64,000 nucleotides of DNA from Sesamum alatum (taxonomy: Eukaryota > Streptophyta > Magnoliopsida > Lamiales > Pedaliaceae). A program made the position numbers and the translations under genes. Of the stretch, positions 1 to 11,132 are shown piece by piece. The stretch covers positions 43,355,702 through 43,419,701 of the forward strand of contig JACGWO010000002.1 in NCBI GenBank assembly GCA_034509735.1, in the 5' to 3' direction. The notes under the pieces are model-generated. The model was not told the DNA's origin. It did no database searches and saw only the letters and a list, made by a program, of their open reading frames with translations. Every line of letters begins with the position of its first letter. Position 1 is the first letter of the stretch.

Positions 1-1060
1 TTGGCCGTAATTTTTGCGATGTAGCTAAAACATGTGTGATCGGTGAAAATTATAGCAAAATTATTTGTTATGGCTATAACTATGATAAAAATAATTTTGA
101 TGATGGATAATCTAAGTTTGTGTAAGGATTTTTGTTTAATCATAATTAATAATAATTATTTATTATAATTTTAATTCATAACCAATAAAATTATAGTTAA
201 TAGTAAATTTTCTTGTAGTGTAAAAGAAAGAAGAAGCGGTACCAAATTATGAAATAATTATTATTATTTATTATAATTTTAGTTCATTGACAAAAGAATT
301 ATTGCATTCAATGTTTTCCTCTTTGATAAACCTGTTCCGCTCGCAAATCAATCAAACTTATATTTAAAATCACTTTTGATCAAATTAATGTGGCTTTCGA
401 GGGTTTGACAACTTAAAATATACGCTTAAATGATTTTTTGGTTATAAAACTATTAATTTTTGGCCTTTTTGTCCCTTATGTTACTAAAATTGAGAATTGA
501 TCACGTATCATTTTATTTTGCGATTTTGATTCTGCTACATCAAAAATTGCAAAACCTCACCTAAAAATAACATTTTCTCCTCAATTTATACATGACGTGA
601 TAATTACATAGTATTAATTAAAATATATTGCTAATTAATATATATTTTTAATGACAACTTTGCTAATAATATTTTTTATTAATGTGGGAAACACTGCTGT
701 ATTTTTTACCACCGTAACTCTTAAAGTACAAAAAGAAAACGGATGGGAAGACACGTTTGTGTTGATTGCAATCTAGTTTAGATTACTGCAATCTTTTCTC
801 CAATCTCACTGGATTTGCTTTGTTTAGTTCCAAGTAAAAAAACGATGAAGAGGCAGAATCGCGCACGGCAGGTCCGGCAAAGGGATAAATGCAATGGATT
901 TAATGCAATTTACTCTTCTGTGATATTACAAATTATCCACCTAGAAATCATAAATAGTTGGACTAAGTTGAAACCAATGAAGCAAACACAAAACTTGAAG
1001 AAAAAAAATAAAGACTCAAAAAATGCATTATCACGACAAGATTAGATCGAAAGGTCCCAA
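1..1060. other. AT-rich intergenic DNA, no gene seen
   Basis: No supported gene. Short frames here lack splice context and recognisable domains. Around 410-600 the text resembles one arm of the 'ttttggtccc' type inverted-repeat element found complete at 48828-49226, so this may be a relic of that family. The rest is A/T-rich without clear structure. Confidence 0.5.
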
Positions 1061-1074
1061 ACAATGCAACATGG

Positions 1075-1632
1075 CCCACTTCAGTGCCCCCGCCCCCGCC
1101 GCCTCCTCTCCCTCCGCCCTCCCCTGGTCGCGTCTTCCTCCCCCTTTCCCGTCGAGAACCTCCCTCCGTGGCTGTGTCCTCTTCCACCTTCACCCAGATC
1201 CGCTCCTTCCTCGCTGGCCGGCCGCATCTTCCTCCACCTCTATCGTGTCCTCCTCCATCTCGGCCCAGATCGCCTCCTCCCTCCCCCTTCACTTTCGCCG
1301 CCGCCTCCTCCTCCGCCCATATCCGCCCCTCTCCCCGCTGGCATCCCCCCCCCCCCCCCTCTCTCTCTCTCTCTATATATATATATAAATACATATATAT
1401 AAACATATCTTATTATAAAAATATAAATATTTATATTCAAATTTAATTATATATAATATATAATTTTAATTATTAGTTTACTTTGATTTGAACCGTTCAT
1501 TTAAATTGGATGAAATCTACACCATTGATTCATTAGTTAAATTTGGACCTTAGATTGATCAAGATCCAACGACTTTTAAATAAAGACATAAATATTATTT
1601 TAAATTTTAAATTAAAAAAATAAAAAATAATA
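1075..1632 (-). repeat. GC-core transposon fragment (MULE-like family)
   Basis: A strongly C-rich block (about 1080-1360) ends in a C-run, then (CT)n and (TA)n tracts, then AT-rich DNA with a motif about a 'gatcaatggtccagat'-like sequence (about 1485-1580). In reverse orientation this order matches the inner part of the complete element at 16081-17481, so I read it as a minus-oriented copy of that family. Its outer end is lost where the large MULE begins at 1633. The long frames across the C-rich block on both strands are compositional artefacts. Confidence 0.5.
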
Positions 1633-2603
1633 GGGAAATTGCAAAAACAAACCCCTGTGGTTTGGTTTATCTGCAAAAAAGTACCCTGTGCTTTGTAAAT
1701 AGGCAACCCCCCCCCCCCCCGTTTTAAAAAAAAATTAGCTCACATTTCACCTTCAGCCCAAAACACTAACGGTGTTAAACTTTTTTTAACTTTCCCCTTA
1801 TGCCCTTTTAACAGAGTAACTCTCAAACTTCTGTTTGACTTTTGAGAGTTACCATTTTACAGAGAGAAAAAAAAAAGAGAGGAGAGCTAGGGTTCGTGCG
1901 ATTTCAAATCGAATCGCTTCAGTATTCGAGTATTCGTGCAATTTTCTGAAAATCAATCAAAATTGAAATGTGAATCTAGTTTATTGAAGACATACGGGTG
2001 AATGGTGAAGAAATTTCAAGTTTTTAGGCCTGAAAAACAGTTTGACTAAAGGTATGTTTTTACGATTTTTAGGGTTTTTTTTTTACTTCATTTTATTAGA
2101 TGATAGTTCATACAACTGATTTTTGTTTGTTTTTGTGTTTGTTTTGTATGGCTATGAATGCAAAGTACTCTACTGTTTGTTGGGACTGAGGAAGCACTCG
2201 AAAAAGGTATGTAGCTCTTAAAAAAGGATACTTTTTTGTTTAATATTTGTCCCCAACTGTGTTCACTGTATGAATGCACACATTTATGTTTGTTTCTAGT
2301 GTTATGTGTTTTTTTTTTGTATCTTCCCACAGTTTTTTAATGTTTCAGTAGTAGTCCCCACATGATGTACATACATTATTCCATAATTGTTTACATGGTA
2401 TCTGAATTTAATAAGATGCCTTTTTTTCTGTTGGTCCCCACCCCTCTTTGATATTTTCTTGTCTTATTAGTTTAGAATTGTAATATATTACTTTGCAACT
2501 GTAAAGTGTGCCACTTTACAGTTTTAATGTATTAAATAATAATTTGCATTTGAGTTTTTGGGACTGGTGAGTTACTTGTTGCTTTTATTTTCATTTGCAG
2601 AAT

Positions 2604-3439
2604 ATGGTTCTTGATGATTATGCTGATTTTGATGTTTGGGTGGGTGGGGTAATTGAATGGGTACCTAAAATCAGATATGTTAGGGGTAGTAGGGTGTGGT
2701 TTCCAGATGTAGATAAGGAAAGGATATATTATGGGGATCTTATTGATATGTATGTAAAAGCAGGGGGTAAGGGACTTAACATTGTGGTATACTACTGTTT
2801 ACCTGGGATGACACTAGATAATGGGATTAGGTTGTTGAATGGAGATGATGGCATTAGGGAGTTAATCAGGGCATACAAGGGGTTGAGTGTAATTCCAATT
2901 TATTTTGAGGAAAAACAGGGCCCACTTTTGGTAGTTGATACTCATTACAATATACTACCTACTAAGGATCCAATTCCATCACTTCCATATCATGAAAACT
3001 TTTAGCCTTTCAATTACTTCAATGATCATGCAGACTTCAATAATGATGTTGTTAGTAAACCTTCAAACACTCAAATCCCAGTTTCAAACTCTCCACATAA
3101 CACTGATATGCCACCTTCCAACTCTCCTCACAACTCTGATATTCCATGTTTCAACTCTCCTCACCACTCTAATATTCCACCTTTAAACTCTCCTCATAAC
3201 TCTGAAAATCCACCTTCCAACTCTGCTCCAAACAATGAATTTCCACCTTTCAACTCTGCTCCAAACTCTGATATTCATTCAAACACTGAACTTCCTGAAG
3301 TTTATGAGGGAATGCAGGGTGGTGAACCAAGTGAGGGTGGGGGTGAGGGGAGTGATAGTGACTCCTCAGCATCTCAATGTTCTTCTAGGATGCTTGAGGA
3401 TTTAGAAGGTCCCCTTGATTATGGCATATTTGAGGACAG
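2604..3439 (+). pseudogene. MULE N-terminal exon with PB1-like domain, broken
   Basis: The reading frame opens after a 3' splice site (AG at 2599-2600), with the first ATG at 2604. It encodes an acidic, hydrophobic N-terminal domain (VWVGGVIEWVP, then VVYYCLP) of the kind that precedes the transposase in many plant MULEs. A single in-frame TAG at 3003-3005 breaks it; the same frame continues past it through a low-complexity Asn/Ser/Pro region of about 10-residue repeats (NSPHNSD type, 3060-3280) and an acidic Ser/Asp/Glu stretch. It ends at an LTR inserted at 3440 inside the motif LDYGIFED. The N-terminal exon is separated from the transposase core only by that insertion, so it belongs to the same ancestral gene. 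Function is inferred from position and similarity to plant MULE proteins. Confidence 0.65.
3060..3280 (+). repeat. 30-bp coding minisatellite (NSPHNSD repeats)
   Basis: At least five imperfect 30-bp units encode PP-x-NSP/AHNSD-type decapeptides in the MULE N-terminal frame. The units keep the frame, which indicates expansion while the gene was still coding or in multiples of three. Confidence 0.7.
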
Positions 3440-5692
3440 TGTGACGTTCGTAGGATTTTATAACTAATTGAGAGATTAATTAGTAATTATTAAGAAAATT
3501 TGAGTTAATTATAAATAAATTATAGGTTGAAATTGGAATATGATAAAACTTGAACGGAATAAATTGGAACTCATTATAATATTTGGGAGAGAATCATATT
3601 ATTATGTAATATATATATATATATGTATAATAATATATAATAATAATAATATAATATAATATAATATATAGAGAGAGAAAGTGGGGTGGGAGTCACCCCA
3701 CCTCCACCTCATATATTATTAATATAATAAATACATATATGTATGTGTGTGTCAAACACAAAGGAAAACATTTCAAACACACCAAATTTCATCAACATTT
3801 TCACTTTCAGCTTCTGCCCAGGAAGACGAAAAACAGGTATGGAATTTTTAGTTTTAATTTTTATTAATTTATATAATTAAATTATATAATTAGTCTGTTT
3901 ACTAAATGTAGTTTATATTGATCGATTTACTATTTAATCGAAAAATTTTATGAGTTTGATTAGTTAAACTAGTGTTATATTAAATATTACATTTGATATA
4001 AGATTGCTATAATTGGATAACTAAATTACTAGATTTGCTAGATTTAATCACTATTGTAATTAATGTATTCAATTTAATTGGGTGTATTGACTAAATACTT
4101 AATTATATATATATATTGGTGTTTAATCATATTATATAATAGCGAGGAATTGATAGAAATTAATAGAAATATTATTGAAAAGTTATTTAAGAAAATATAA
4201 GATTTTTATAATAATTTAAGTTAGAAATATTATTAACACTGTTAGTTATAATGGTATGAGGGTTTTTTTATAAAATGAAATTGTATAAGTTAGTTGATAA
4301 ATTAAAAGTATACTTAAGAAGTGTAGAAAGTTAAGTCATTTAAAATAAAATAGCACGGGGGGGTTGAATTTCTATATAAATAGAACGATGCGAATATTAT
4401 ATAATATATAATTAGAACTTACGATTATGAGTTATTGATCGTATAAATTATAATTTATTATAGGACGTGACGATAAAGTGGAAGGTTGAACAGCCCTTCG
4501 TGTTGACAGACCAATTTTGAGATTTGAGGTAAGTATAGCTAATTGGTTTATTTATATATATATATTTATATGTATATAAATATAAATTGTTGGTATAAAT
4601 ATATATTTATATCCTTATGTGAGAACTTGATATTGAATTTTGGATATATATATATATATATATAATTATGAGGATATGAATATGGATTGTTTATATACTT
4701 GATTATGGGTGTCGATTGTGATTAAAATGATCGTTATATCTGTGGAATTGCTATTATGTGCTAAAGTGTGATTGTGCTGCACGGACGTTGGTTGAATGAT
4801 TGTGGGATTGTATAATCGATTGTGATATGAAGTCAAATAGGAAAGGTATTGACGAGTGAATGCTTATTAAATGAAATGATGGCTTAACTAACTGGGGAGC
4901 ATACTCAATGGCTTAGAATAATACGATCTGTGTGCTGTGTGATATCAGTGAGGATGGGATACACACGAGCTGTGTGCTGTGTGGTATCAGTAAGGATGAG
5001 ATACACACGAGCTGTGTGTTGTGTGATATCAGAAAAGAAAAGAGAGTGGAAAGAAAAAAAAAGAGAGAGTATTGTGATTGTGATGATGATGATGGTGATA
5101 GCCGGCTAAACTCATTGAGTGATGCACTCCAGGTTGGTTAAGCAGGGCCCTAAGGAAACAACTAAATTGCCTCTATTATGTCTTGAGTTGATATCTTATT
5201 GTAGCTATGTGATTTCTTATCTGCTGTAATGTATGTCGCATGTTGGATTGTGTTGGTATACTTGTGTTTATAGTTGATTGGTTGCTCGTATACTTATATA
5301 TAGACCAAAAGGCTATACTTATTGAATAGGCAGCTCATTCCTTGCCACATACGTTTCAGGAGATAGGTCTCGGACTAATACTATTGGATCTTGAGCCGTG
5401 CCGTGACACTGAATAGGTGGGTCAGCCGTGACATCAAAGGTGGAAGTTTTTGGGTGTAAAATTTTGGGCAGTTGGTCATTGGTCAACTTTTTGTTAAGTT
5501 AAGTTATGTACAATTGTGGGAAGTATATATATAAAGTTTGGCAATGTTGATTATCTCAAATCGTATATATATATATATATATATATTTGTTATATTCGTA
5601 AAATATAATTTATATTACGTTATGGAATGAGTTGATATGAGATAAAAGATTAATTAATGCTAACTAGGTGTAGTAAAGTAGGGGGTGTTACA
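3440..5692 (+). repeat. LTR of a Ty3-type retroelement inserted in the MULE
   Basis: The block starts TGTGACGTTCGTAGG and ends GGGGGTGTTACA, fitting a TGTAACRCCC...GGGGGTGTTACA LTR after C/T and G/A decay. Six bases past its end comes a primer site for initiator tRNA-Met. It is AT-rich with several TATA-like tracts and a 42-bp tandem repeat at 4928-5032. No second LTR is present downstream, so the inner part and the 3' LTR were deleted. The 5-bp flank on the left is GACAG; the matching right copy is lost. At 2.25 kb it is long but within the range of chromovirus-like LTRs. Confidence 0.8.
4928..5032 (+). repeat. 42-bp tandem repeat inside the LTR
   Basis: Two full 42-bp units (4928-4969, 4970-5011) and a half unit (5012-5032) with a few substitutions, built on 'ctgtgtgctgtgtg' and 'gatacacacgag'. 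It is a local expansion inside the LTR. Confidence 0.8.
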
Positions 5693-5697
5693 TTAGG

Positions 5698-5710
5698 TGG
5701 TATCAGAGCA
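5698..5710 (+). other. Primer-binding site (initiator tRNA-Met type)
   Basis: TGGTATCAGAGCA lies five bases past the LTR end at 5692. This is the classic plant LTR-retrotransposon primer site complementary to the 3' end of initiator tRNA-Met. It proves the block before it is a 5' LTR in plus orientation. Confidence 0.9.
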
Positions 5711-5777
5711 GGTCTACGTTTCTAGGGTGATTGGTTGGCTATGAGATGTGTCTAATGACTGAATTGTCTAATGTAGG

Positions 5778-6806
5778 ATGGCTTCTCAAGGTGCACGTGC
5801 TGACCCAGTAGCTGGTAGAGAAGTGTCAGGGGAGTCCGAAGAGGACTCGATTGCACCTGTGAGTGCAGGTGGGGTGGAGATAGGTCGAGAGGGTGTTGGT
5901 GGTGATGCTCCTATTCCTCCCAGTGGTGCTCCAGCGGTGGAGTTACCACCAGAACTGACTGTAGGAATGAAATTCCCTACTAGGGAGAAATATAAAGAGG
6001 TATTGAGAGATTGGTCAGTTAGAAAGGGTTGGGATTTGAAGTTCATAAAGAATGAGAAGTTCAAAATTACTGCCACATCCAAGAATGGGTGTGATTGGAG
6101 GATTCATGCATCCTCAGTTATGAAAACAACAACATTCCAGATAAAGAACATTAAAGGGACTCACACTTGTGCTCACAGAACAGAAAATAGGCAGGCAAAC
6201 TATAAATACCTTGAAAAAAAAATTGAGAACATAATCAGGGATAATCCAAATGAAGGCCTAATTTCATTAAGAAATAAGATTATGAGAGATGTTCAGATTG
6301 AAGGCAGCATGCATAAAGTGTACAGAGCCAAAAGATATGCCCTTGAGAGGACAAAAGGCAATATAAAACAACAATATGAAATATTGTATGACTATTGTGC
6401 AACTGTTGAGAAGCACAATCTCAGCAGCACTTTGGTGTTGAAGGTAGATAGGTCATTAAGTCCACCTGTACTACAAAGAATGTACTGTTGTCTGAGTGGG
6501 TTGAGGGTTGGTTTTTTAGATGGTTGTAGGCCTATTATTGGCCTTGATGGATGCTTCCTTAAAGGGTTGTACAAAGGTCAATTATTGGCTGCAGTTGGGA
6601 GATATGGTAATGATAGCATTTTCCCAATAGCCATGGCCTATGTTGAAATTGAAAAATATGACAGCTGGGAATGGTTTTTAAATTTGTTGATTAGAGATAT
6701 AGGTTCTCATGAACAAAGAGGGTGGGCCTTTATTTCAGACAGACAGAAGGGGTTACTTAAGGCAGTTTCCAACTTGGCACCTAATATGAACATAGGTTCT
6801 GCTTGA
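5778..6806 (+). CDS. Fusion ORF: retroelement gag start joined to MULE transposase
   Basis: One uninterrupted 342-residue frame. Residues 1 to about 55 (MASQGARADPVAGREVSGES onward) are a Gly/Pro/Glu-rich leader in the normal position of a Ty3-type gag start, about 70 nt after the primer site. From about residue 58 (ELTVGMKFPTREKYKEVL) the protein is a MULE transposase: a DNA-binding-type region with Cys and His residues (NGCDWRIHAS, KGTHTC; residues about 65-130), then the catalytic core start with the first acid in IIGLDGCF (about 255) and the second in ISDRQKGL (about 320). The frame stops at 6806, where the ancestral gene has a frameshift. So a retroelement promoter, leader and gag start now read straight into a transposase N-terminal half. 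The fusion probably arose by deletion between the LTR element and the MULE. Whether it is expressed is unknown; the catalytic domain is incomplete (the third acid lies beyond the break). Confidence 0.7.
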   Translation: MASQGARADPVAGREVSGESEEDSIAPVSAGGVEIGREGVGGDAPIPPSGAPAVELPPELTVGMKFPTREKYKEVLRDWSVRKGWDLKFIKNEKFKITATSKNGCDWRIHASSVMKTTTFQIKNIKGTHTCAHRTENRQANYKYLEKKIENIIRDNPNEGLISLRNKIMRDVQIEGSMHKVYRAKRYALERTKGNIKQQYEILYDYCATVEKHNLSSTLVLKVDRSLSPPVLQRMYCCLSGLRVGFLDGCRPIIGLDGCFLKGLYKGQLLAAVGRYGNDSIFPIAMAYVEIEKYDSWEWFLNLLIRDIGSHEQRGWAFISDRQKGLLKAVSNLAPNMNIGSA

Positions 6807-8702
6807 GACACATGTATAATAACTTTAAGGGGAAATTAAGAGGGGATGGAGTTGAAAAAATTATTCTGGAAGGCAACCTCAACATATAATGTGAAACAAC
6901 ACTTGAGGATCGTGAAAGAGATTGAAAGAATCCATCCAAAAAGATTGCCTACAGAACAAACTGTATTTGAATGGCTGAGTGAGATCCCTGTCCACCACTG
7001 GACAAGGTATTTTTTCCCTGCAAGAACCAAGTGTGATACACTTGTGAACAACATTTCAGAGTCATTCAATAGTTATATATTGGATGCTAGAGAGCAACCT
7101 ATCATAGACATGTTTGAGACAATAAGGAGGAAAGCTTATGGCTAGGATCCAAGTGAAAAGTGAGGGTATGCAGAAATATGATGGTGCTTTCTGTCCCAAT
7201 ATATGCAAAAAAATTGAGAGGCAGAGAATTGAAAGTAGGCATTGCTTTCCAAGTTGGGCAGGAGAAGATAAATTTGAAATCCAACACTTCATGGAAAACC
7301 ATATTTTGTACTTAAGAGATAGACATTGTTCTTGTGGGATGTTCCAGCTGGTTGGGTACCCATGTTGTCATGCAATTTCTGCAATTAGTTATCATAGGCT
7401 GGCAATGGAAGAGTATGTGGATGACTACCTGAAAAAAGGATGCATATTTGAGAGTCTACAATCACATGATCAATCCAATTCCTGCCATGCATGACTTTGA
7501 GGTGTCTCCTTTGGGGAGTGTGGATCCCCCACTTGTAGCAAGAAAGGTTGGTAGACCAAAGAAAGATCGAAGAAGGGATGCTAATGACTTCAGGGATGGA
7601 AATAGAGTGTCAAGAAAGGGGTTGACAGTCACTTGTCCAAAATGCTTGAGGACAGGCCATAACAAAAGGAGTTGTCCAAATCTAGCTCATCCAAATTCCA
7701 AAAAATCACAGGTAATGATTATTGTACTCTATTCTTTTGTTGCATTTGATGACATTATTCCATACTAATTCAGTTTTTTTTTTTTTTTCAGTGGAATATT
7801 GAAGACTCCTGTTGATGGCCCATCAGAGACAAGGACTGAGCCCACATCCCACAGAAACTGAAGAGGTATTTCAAATTTCATACTATTTTTTTTTTATTTC
7901 CTTATTCATATATACTAACATCATTCTTCATTCAGATTTCTCAGTTTTCAGAGGATATTGCATATGAGGTTTGGTCTTCACAGCCTATTCATTCTGAGGT
8001 ACTATACATTATTTCAGTTTTGTTGTATATGTGTAATAGCATACTAACTAATCTTTTTTGAATGTGTAGATACCTCCCTTTATGTCACAGACTGATTCAA
8101 GCAACAATGCAGAATTTCTACCACATGACTTTGTTAGTGCATTTTCAACATCAAGGCCAACAAAGCCTCCACCTCCAGCTCAAGCACAAAGACCCTTTTT
8201 AAGCCAACCCCAATCTTCTGCACATAGGCCCTCTCACTCCAATATTTTCCAGAAGCTAAGAAGGCCTCCAACTTCTTGACAGAGTCATGTAACATCTCAG
8301 TTTAGGAGTCTTTTCCAAATGATACAAGAAGAAAGACCTCCAATGGAACAGGTTTTTAATTTTTTAAGTACAATTTATTAGTATTTTACAGTGCCACATA
8401 CTTATTTATTTTCTTTTCTTTTGTGTTGTCATAGGTGCCTAAAGCCAATCTGCCAATGTCTGCACCTGTTCAGACTGAAAGAAAAAGAAAACAAAAACAT
8501 CCAGTTCAAATGACAAGCAAAATGCAGAAGAAATTTGAGGGTTCTAGTAGCTTTGCACATGTTGTTCCACCGTCAGGCCAACCTTGCAATCACAACTTAG
8601 GTCTCTTTCTGGATCTTATAAGCCAAGGCCAGGTACTGGATCAAGCTCATCGAATCCACAACATCCTGGCCATAAAGGATGAATGGAATTTGGTTGGGTG
8701 AT
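5939..8702 (+). pseudogene. MULE transposase, frameshifted remnant
   Basis: Conserved blocks run in order on the plus strand: DNA-binding region (to about 6180), MULE core (6530-6790), FCLRHMYNNFKGK (about 6797-6835), the helical region with NISESFNSYI (6846-7145), a SWIM zinc finger with CSCGMFQLVGYPCCHA (about 7328-7375), GRPKKDRR, and a CCHC knuckle CPKCLRTGHNKRSCP (about 7636-7680). Frame changes occur near 6800, 6843, 7138 and 7442, so it cannot make a full transposase. A splice donor follows the knuckle at about 7711, and Ser/Pro-rich exon-like pieces continue to about 8702. The order is typical of plant MuDR-like transposases (about 700-900 residues). Confidence 0.8.
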
Positions 8703-8941
8703 TGTTTTGCAAACTGATGTACATGATTTAGACAGTGTTTTTTAGCTAAATTTGTCACTGTTTTCTGGGTAGCATTTGACAGTAACTTGTGTCTGTGTTT
8801 TGGCTTATTTTGGCACTTTTTTGTGGGTAGCATTTGACATAAACTTGAGCAGTATTTGTCTATGTTTTGGGCATATTTTGGCATAATTTGGAGAAATGAA
8901 GTATTTACCATTGTTGTTAGTGCTTGCAGTGTTTCACATTT

Positions 8942-9431
8942 TCAAACAGGTTCATATGATTTATTGAATTTACATATATTGCTTGATAATGTGAAAACAA
9001 TATATTTCACAGGAAATTTAAAAGAGGCAAATGTATAGTTAATACATACACAACCTACTTCAATATTATTGCAATAACCAAAACAACAACAAGAAGAAGA
9101 AATAATGTCTTCATCATCTTCTGATTTGCCTCCAGTGCTTTCATATTCACTGTTAATTCCTGGCATATAGACAATACGTCTTCTTCAAATTTCCCCCTTC
9201 CGGAATGAACCTCTTCTCTGACTGTGAAATCTTTCTAGAAATACTAATCGGGTCCAACCAATAAAAAGTTACATTCATTTGACCGACAATTACAGAATAA
9301 TTTTCCCTCCGTTCCTTTGTTGAACCTACAAATCTAATTGCGGCATATTTTTTGCAATAACATTTCGGATTTTTGTATCTCAAATCAAAATTTTTTTCTT
9401 TGGACGTGGATCTTGTAGAAGAATTAGACAT
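8942..9431 (-). pseudogene. MULE accessory gene: GRF-type zinc-finger protein, frameshifted
   Basis: The minus-strand ATG is at 9429-9431. The product begins MSNSSTRSTSKEKNF, then KCYCKKYAAIRFVGSTKE. The next segment reads FCNCRSNECNF in a neighbouring frame before WLDPIS returns, so one small shift destroys the finger. The CxC...CxC...C pattern is that of GRF-type zinc fingers, and short genes of this kind occur convergent to the transposase in many plant MULEs. The downstream minus frame (8942-9166) holds an acidic then Cys-rich tail. Its role in transposition is unknown; it is probably a passenger or regulator. Confidence in the family rests on the restored Cys spacing. Confidence 0.55.
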
Positions 9432-9796
9432 TCTACAAAATAATAAATAAATAATTATTATTAAATCATTTAAATTATCATAAAAAAATATACCACAAGT
9501 TAAAAATTTTTACTTACCTGTAACATGTTGTAGAAGCAATTGCCCTAAAATTTGTCAATGTGTATGTGTTGTGTAGGACACATATTTGTAAGGGTCTAAA
9601 AGGGGTACTTTTGTCAAATTCAAGAGGAAAAAAGCTGAGAAACGGTCAAATTTTCATCCCCTTCGCACTATTCGCGCGTGGAAGGCACCCTCCGTCTGTT
9701 TTTAACGGATGGGGTGTTTTTTGCAGGGTTTAGAAATACTTGAGGGCCTTTTAGCTTATTTACAAACCACAGGTAGGTTTTTAGCAATTTCCCTAA

Positions 9797-10407
9797 ATCA
9801 CAAGGGTGTCTTATCCGACCCGCATCGCGCTTCTTCCCCTCCCCTTTCTATGCACTCCTCTTCCCTCCCCCTTTAGATCCGCGACCGCTGCTTCGAGCGG
9901 TGGCCGGCGATCTAGAAGGGGATACTTTTTTTTAAAATGTTTTTACTAATATTATATCTATATAATGTATGTATATGTATGGGTATATAATTTATAATTT
10001 ATTTATAATAAAATTTTAATTTTTATAGTTTATAAATTTTATTTTTATATCTTGCATAAATGTGAGTCACTGATTTAATTCAAATAGATCTAAACCATTT
10101 ATGTACATATTAATTTAGACTGTTGATCTAATTCAGGAAAGATGTAGGCCATTGATTTGATTATCAAATTTCAGCCATTGATTTATATATAATACAAGAT
10201 CTACCAGTTCCATTTAAGGCACAAAAATCATTTTATAAGAAAAAATTAAGCAAAATCGCAGAGGCAACGTGTGCTGCACACCACATGGCGTAAGGGGGTA
10301 TTTTGCTTCTTTTTTAACAATAGAGGGAGACAAATTGTTAATTCTTTTTTCACATGGGTGATTTTGCCATTTTCCCAAAATAGAGGAGGGTAGAATGCAA
10401 TTTGCCC
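9797..10407 (-). repeat. GC-core MULE-like element, second fragment
   Basis: A pyrimidine/GC-rich block (9812-9925) is followed by AT-rich DNA with 'ccattgatttgat' and 'gatctaattcag' type motifs and a terminal segment ending GCAATTTGCCC at 10407. Reversed, that end gives GGGCAAATTGC and 'atcacccatgtga', as in the 16081-17481 family. The left end is missing. The large MULE lies directly beside it. Confidence 0.5.
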
Positions 10408-10601
10408 ATAAAGTAACGGCTGCGAGCCTGCGACAACGGGAGGCTTCTTGTCTTATTTTAGTATTAACAAGGCAAGAAGATGGTCCCAAAAACACACTAA
10501 TAATTAGGAGGAACATAATTAACATATATGGAATTAACATCCATAAGTAAATTAAAAAGTAAAACTATTTAACACAACTTATAATAATTAGGAAGTGGGG
10601 C

Positions 10602-11132
10602 TTAAACTTGTCCTATGCGGCCCTCTTCACGATCTCCTCCATCAAAATATTCTTCTTGTTCTGCCTCTTGCAACTCCTTGTTTGCCTCAATCGTATTATT
10701 TACAATGATAAGTATATTGAAATTCGGCACAACCGTAAGCACACTACTTTCCAACCAAGATATGAAGTTCATGAAGAAACTAGAAATACAAGTATCGGAG
10801 AATAAAAAGAACAACAAAATTATGGGATAAACGTACCAAAAAAGGACTTGTGACAAGAACAGCAAAGCCAAGAAAGAAATGGCGAGAGAGGGAGAGAATT
10901 TCTTGATTTGCACGATAATAATATACCTCGTTGTATTATTTGGAGGGGCTAATGGGATGCCAATGAAAACGAAGGAGAAGATGAAGAAAAAGACAACAAC
11001 AATGCAAAATTTGATCCAAGTAAAGTTACCTGCAACGTGAAACGGATCCCATTTTGTTGGCGTATCAGCCATTTGGAATTTTACATTATTAATAACAAGT
11101 AGGAACACATATCTCAAATCAAAGCAACACAT
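10602..11132 (-). CDS. Small membrane protein of unknown family, copy 1
   Basis: Intronless frame of 176 residues starting MCCFDLRYVFLLVINNVKFQ; the ATG is at 11130-11132. I do not recognise the family. Visible features: a conserved N-terminal segment without a classical signal peptide; a motif DPFHVAGNFTWIKF; a hydrophobic segment (about 42-62) ending GIPLAPPNN; a KKF motif; a long hydrophobic stretch (about 81-115) that could form one long or two short membrane helices; a second amphipathic segment (VVPNFNILIIV); and a charged Glu-rich C-terminus. Its paralogue at 49737-50237 is clearly related over the whole length (my reading is more than half identical), and differences favour I/V, L/F and K/R exchanges and silent changes. 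An open frame with silent-biased divergence in a transposon-rich region suggests selection. A membrane location is inferred from hydrophobicity only. Confidence 0.65.
   Translation of the reverse strand: MCCFDLRYVFLLVINNVKFQMADTPTKWDPFHVAGNFTWIKFCIVVVFFFIFSFVFIGIPLAPPNNTTRYIIIVQIKKFSPSLAISFLALLFLSQVLFWYVYPIILLFFLFSDTCISSFFMNFISWLESSVLTVVPNFNILIIVNNTIEANKELQEAEQEEYFDGGDREEGRIGQV

Larger units (their letters stand above)
1633..9793 (+). mobile_element. Mutator-like element (MULE) with broken transposase
   Basis: The ends are inverted copies of GGGAAATTGC followed by similar text ('ccctgtggttt' on the left, 'cctgtggtttgtaaata' on the right arm read in reverse). Flanking 9-mers (1624-1632 and 9794-9802) agree at 6 of 9 positions, a plausible decayed Mutator-type duplication. 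Inside are a plus-strand transposase gene in pieces (PB1-like N-terminal exon, DNA-binding region, MULE core, SWIM finger, CCHC knuckle) and a small minus-strand zinc-finger gene. An LTR retroelement remnant (3440-5777 and slightly beyond) interrupts it. Frameshifts and stops show it is dead as an autonomous element. Family assignment is firm; exact ends are moderately firm. Confidence 0.8.

Noticed and set aside
963..1446. Long frames on both strands across a C-rich stretch
   Set aside because: Low-complexity Pro/Ser/Arg or Gly/Arg translations run simultaneously in several frames and into (CT)n(TA)n. They reflect composition.
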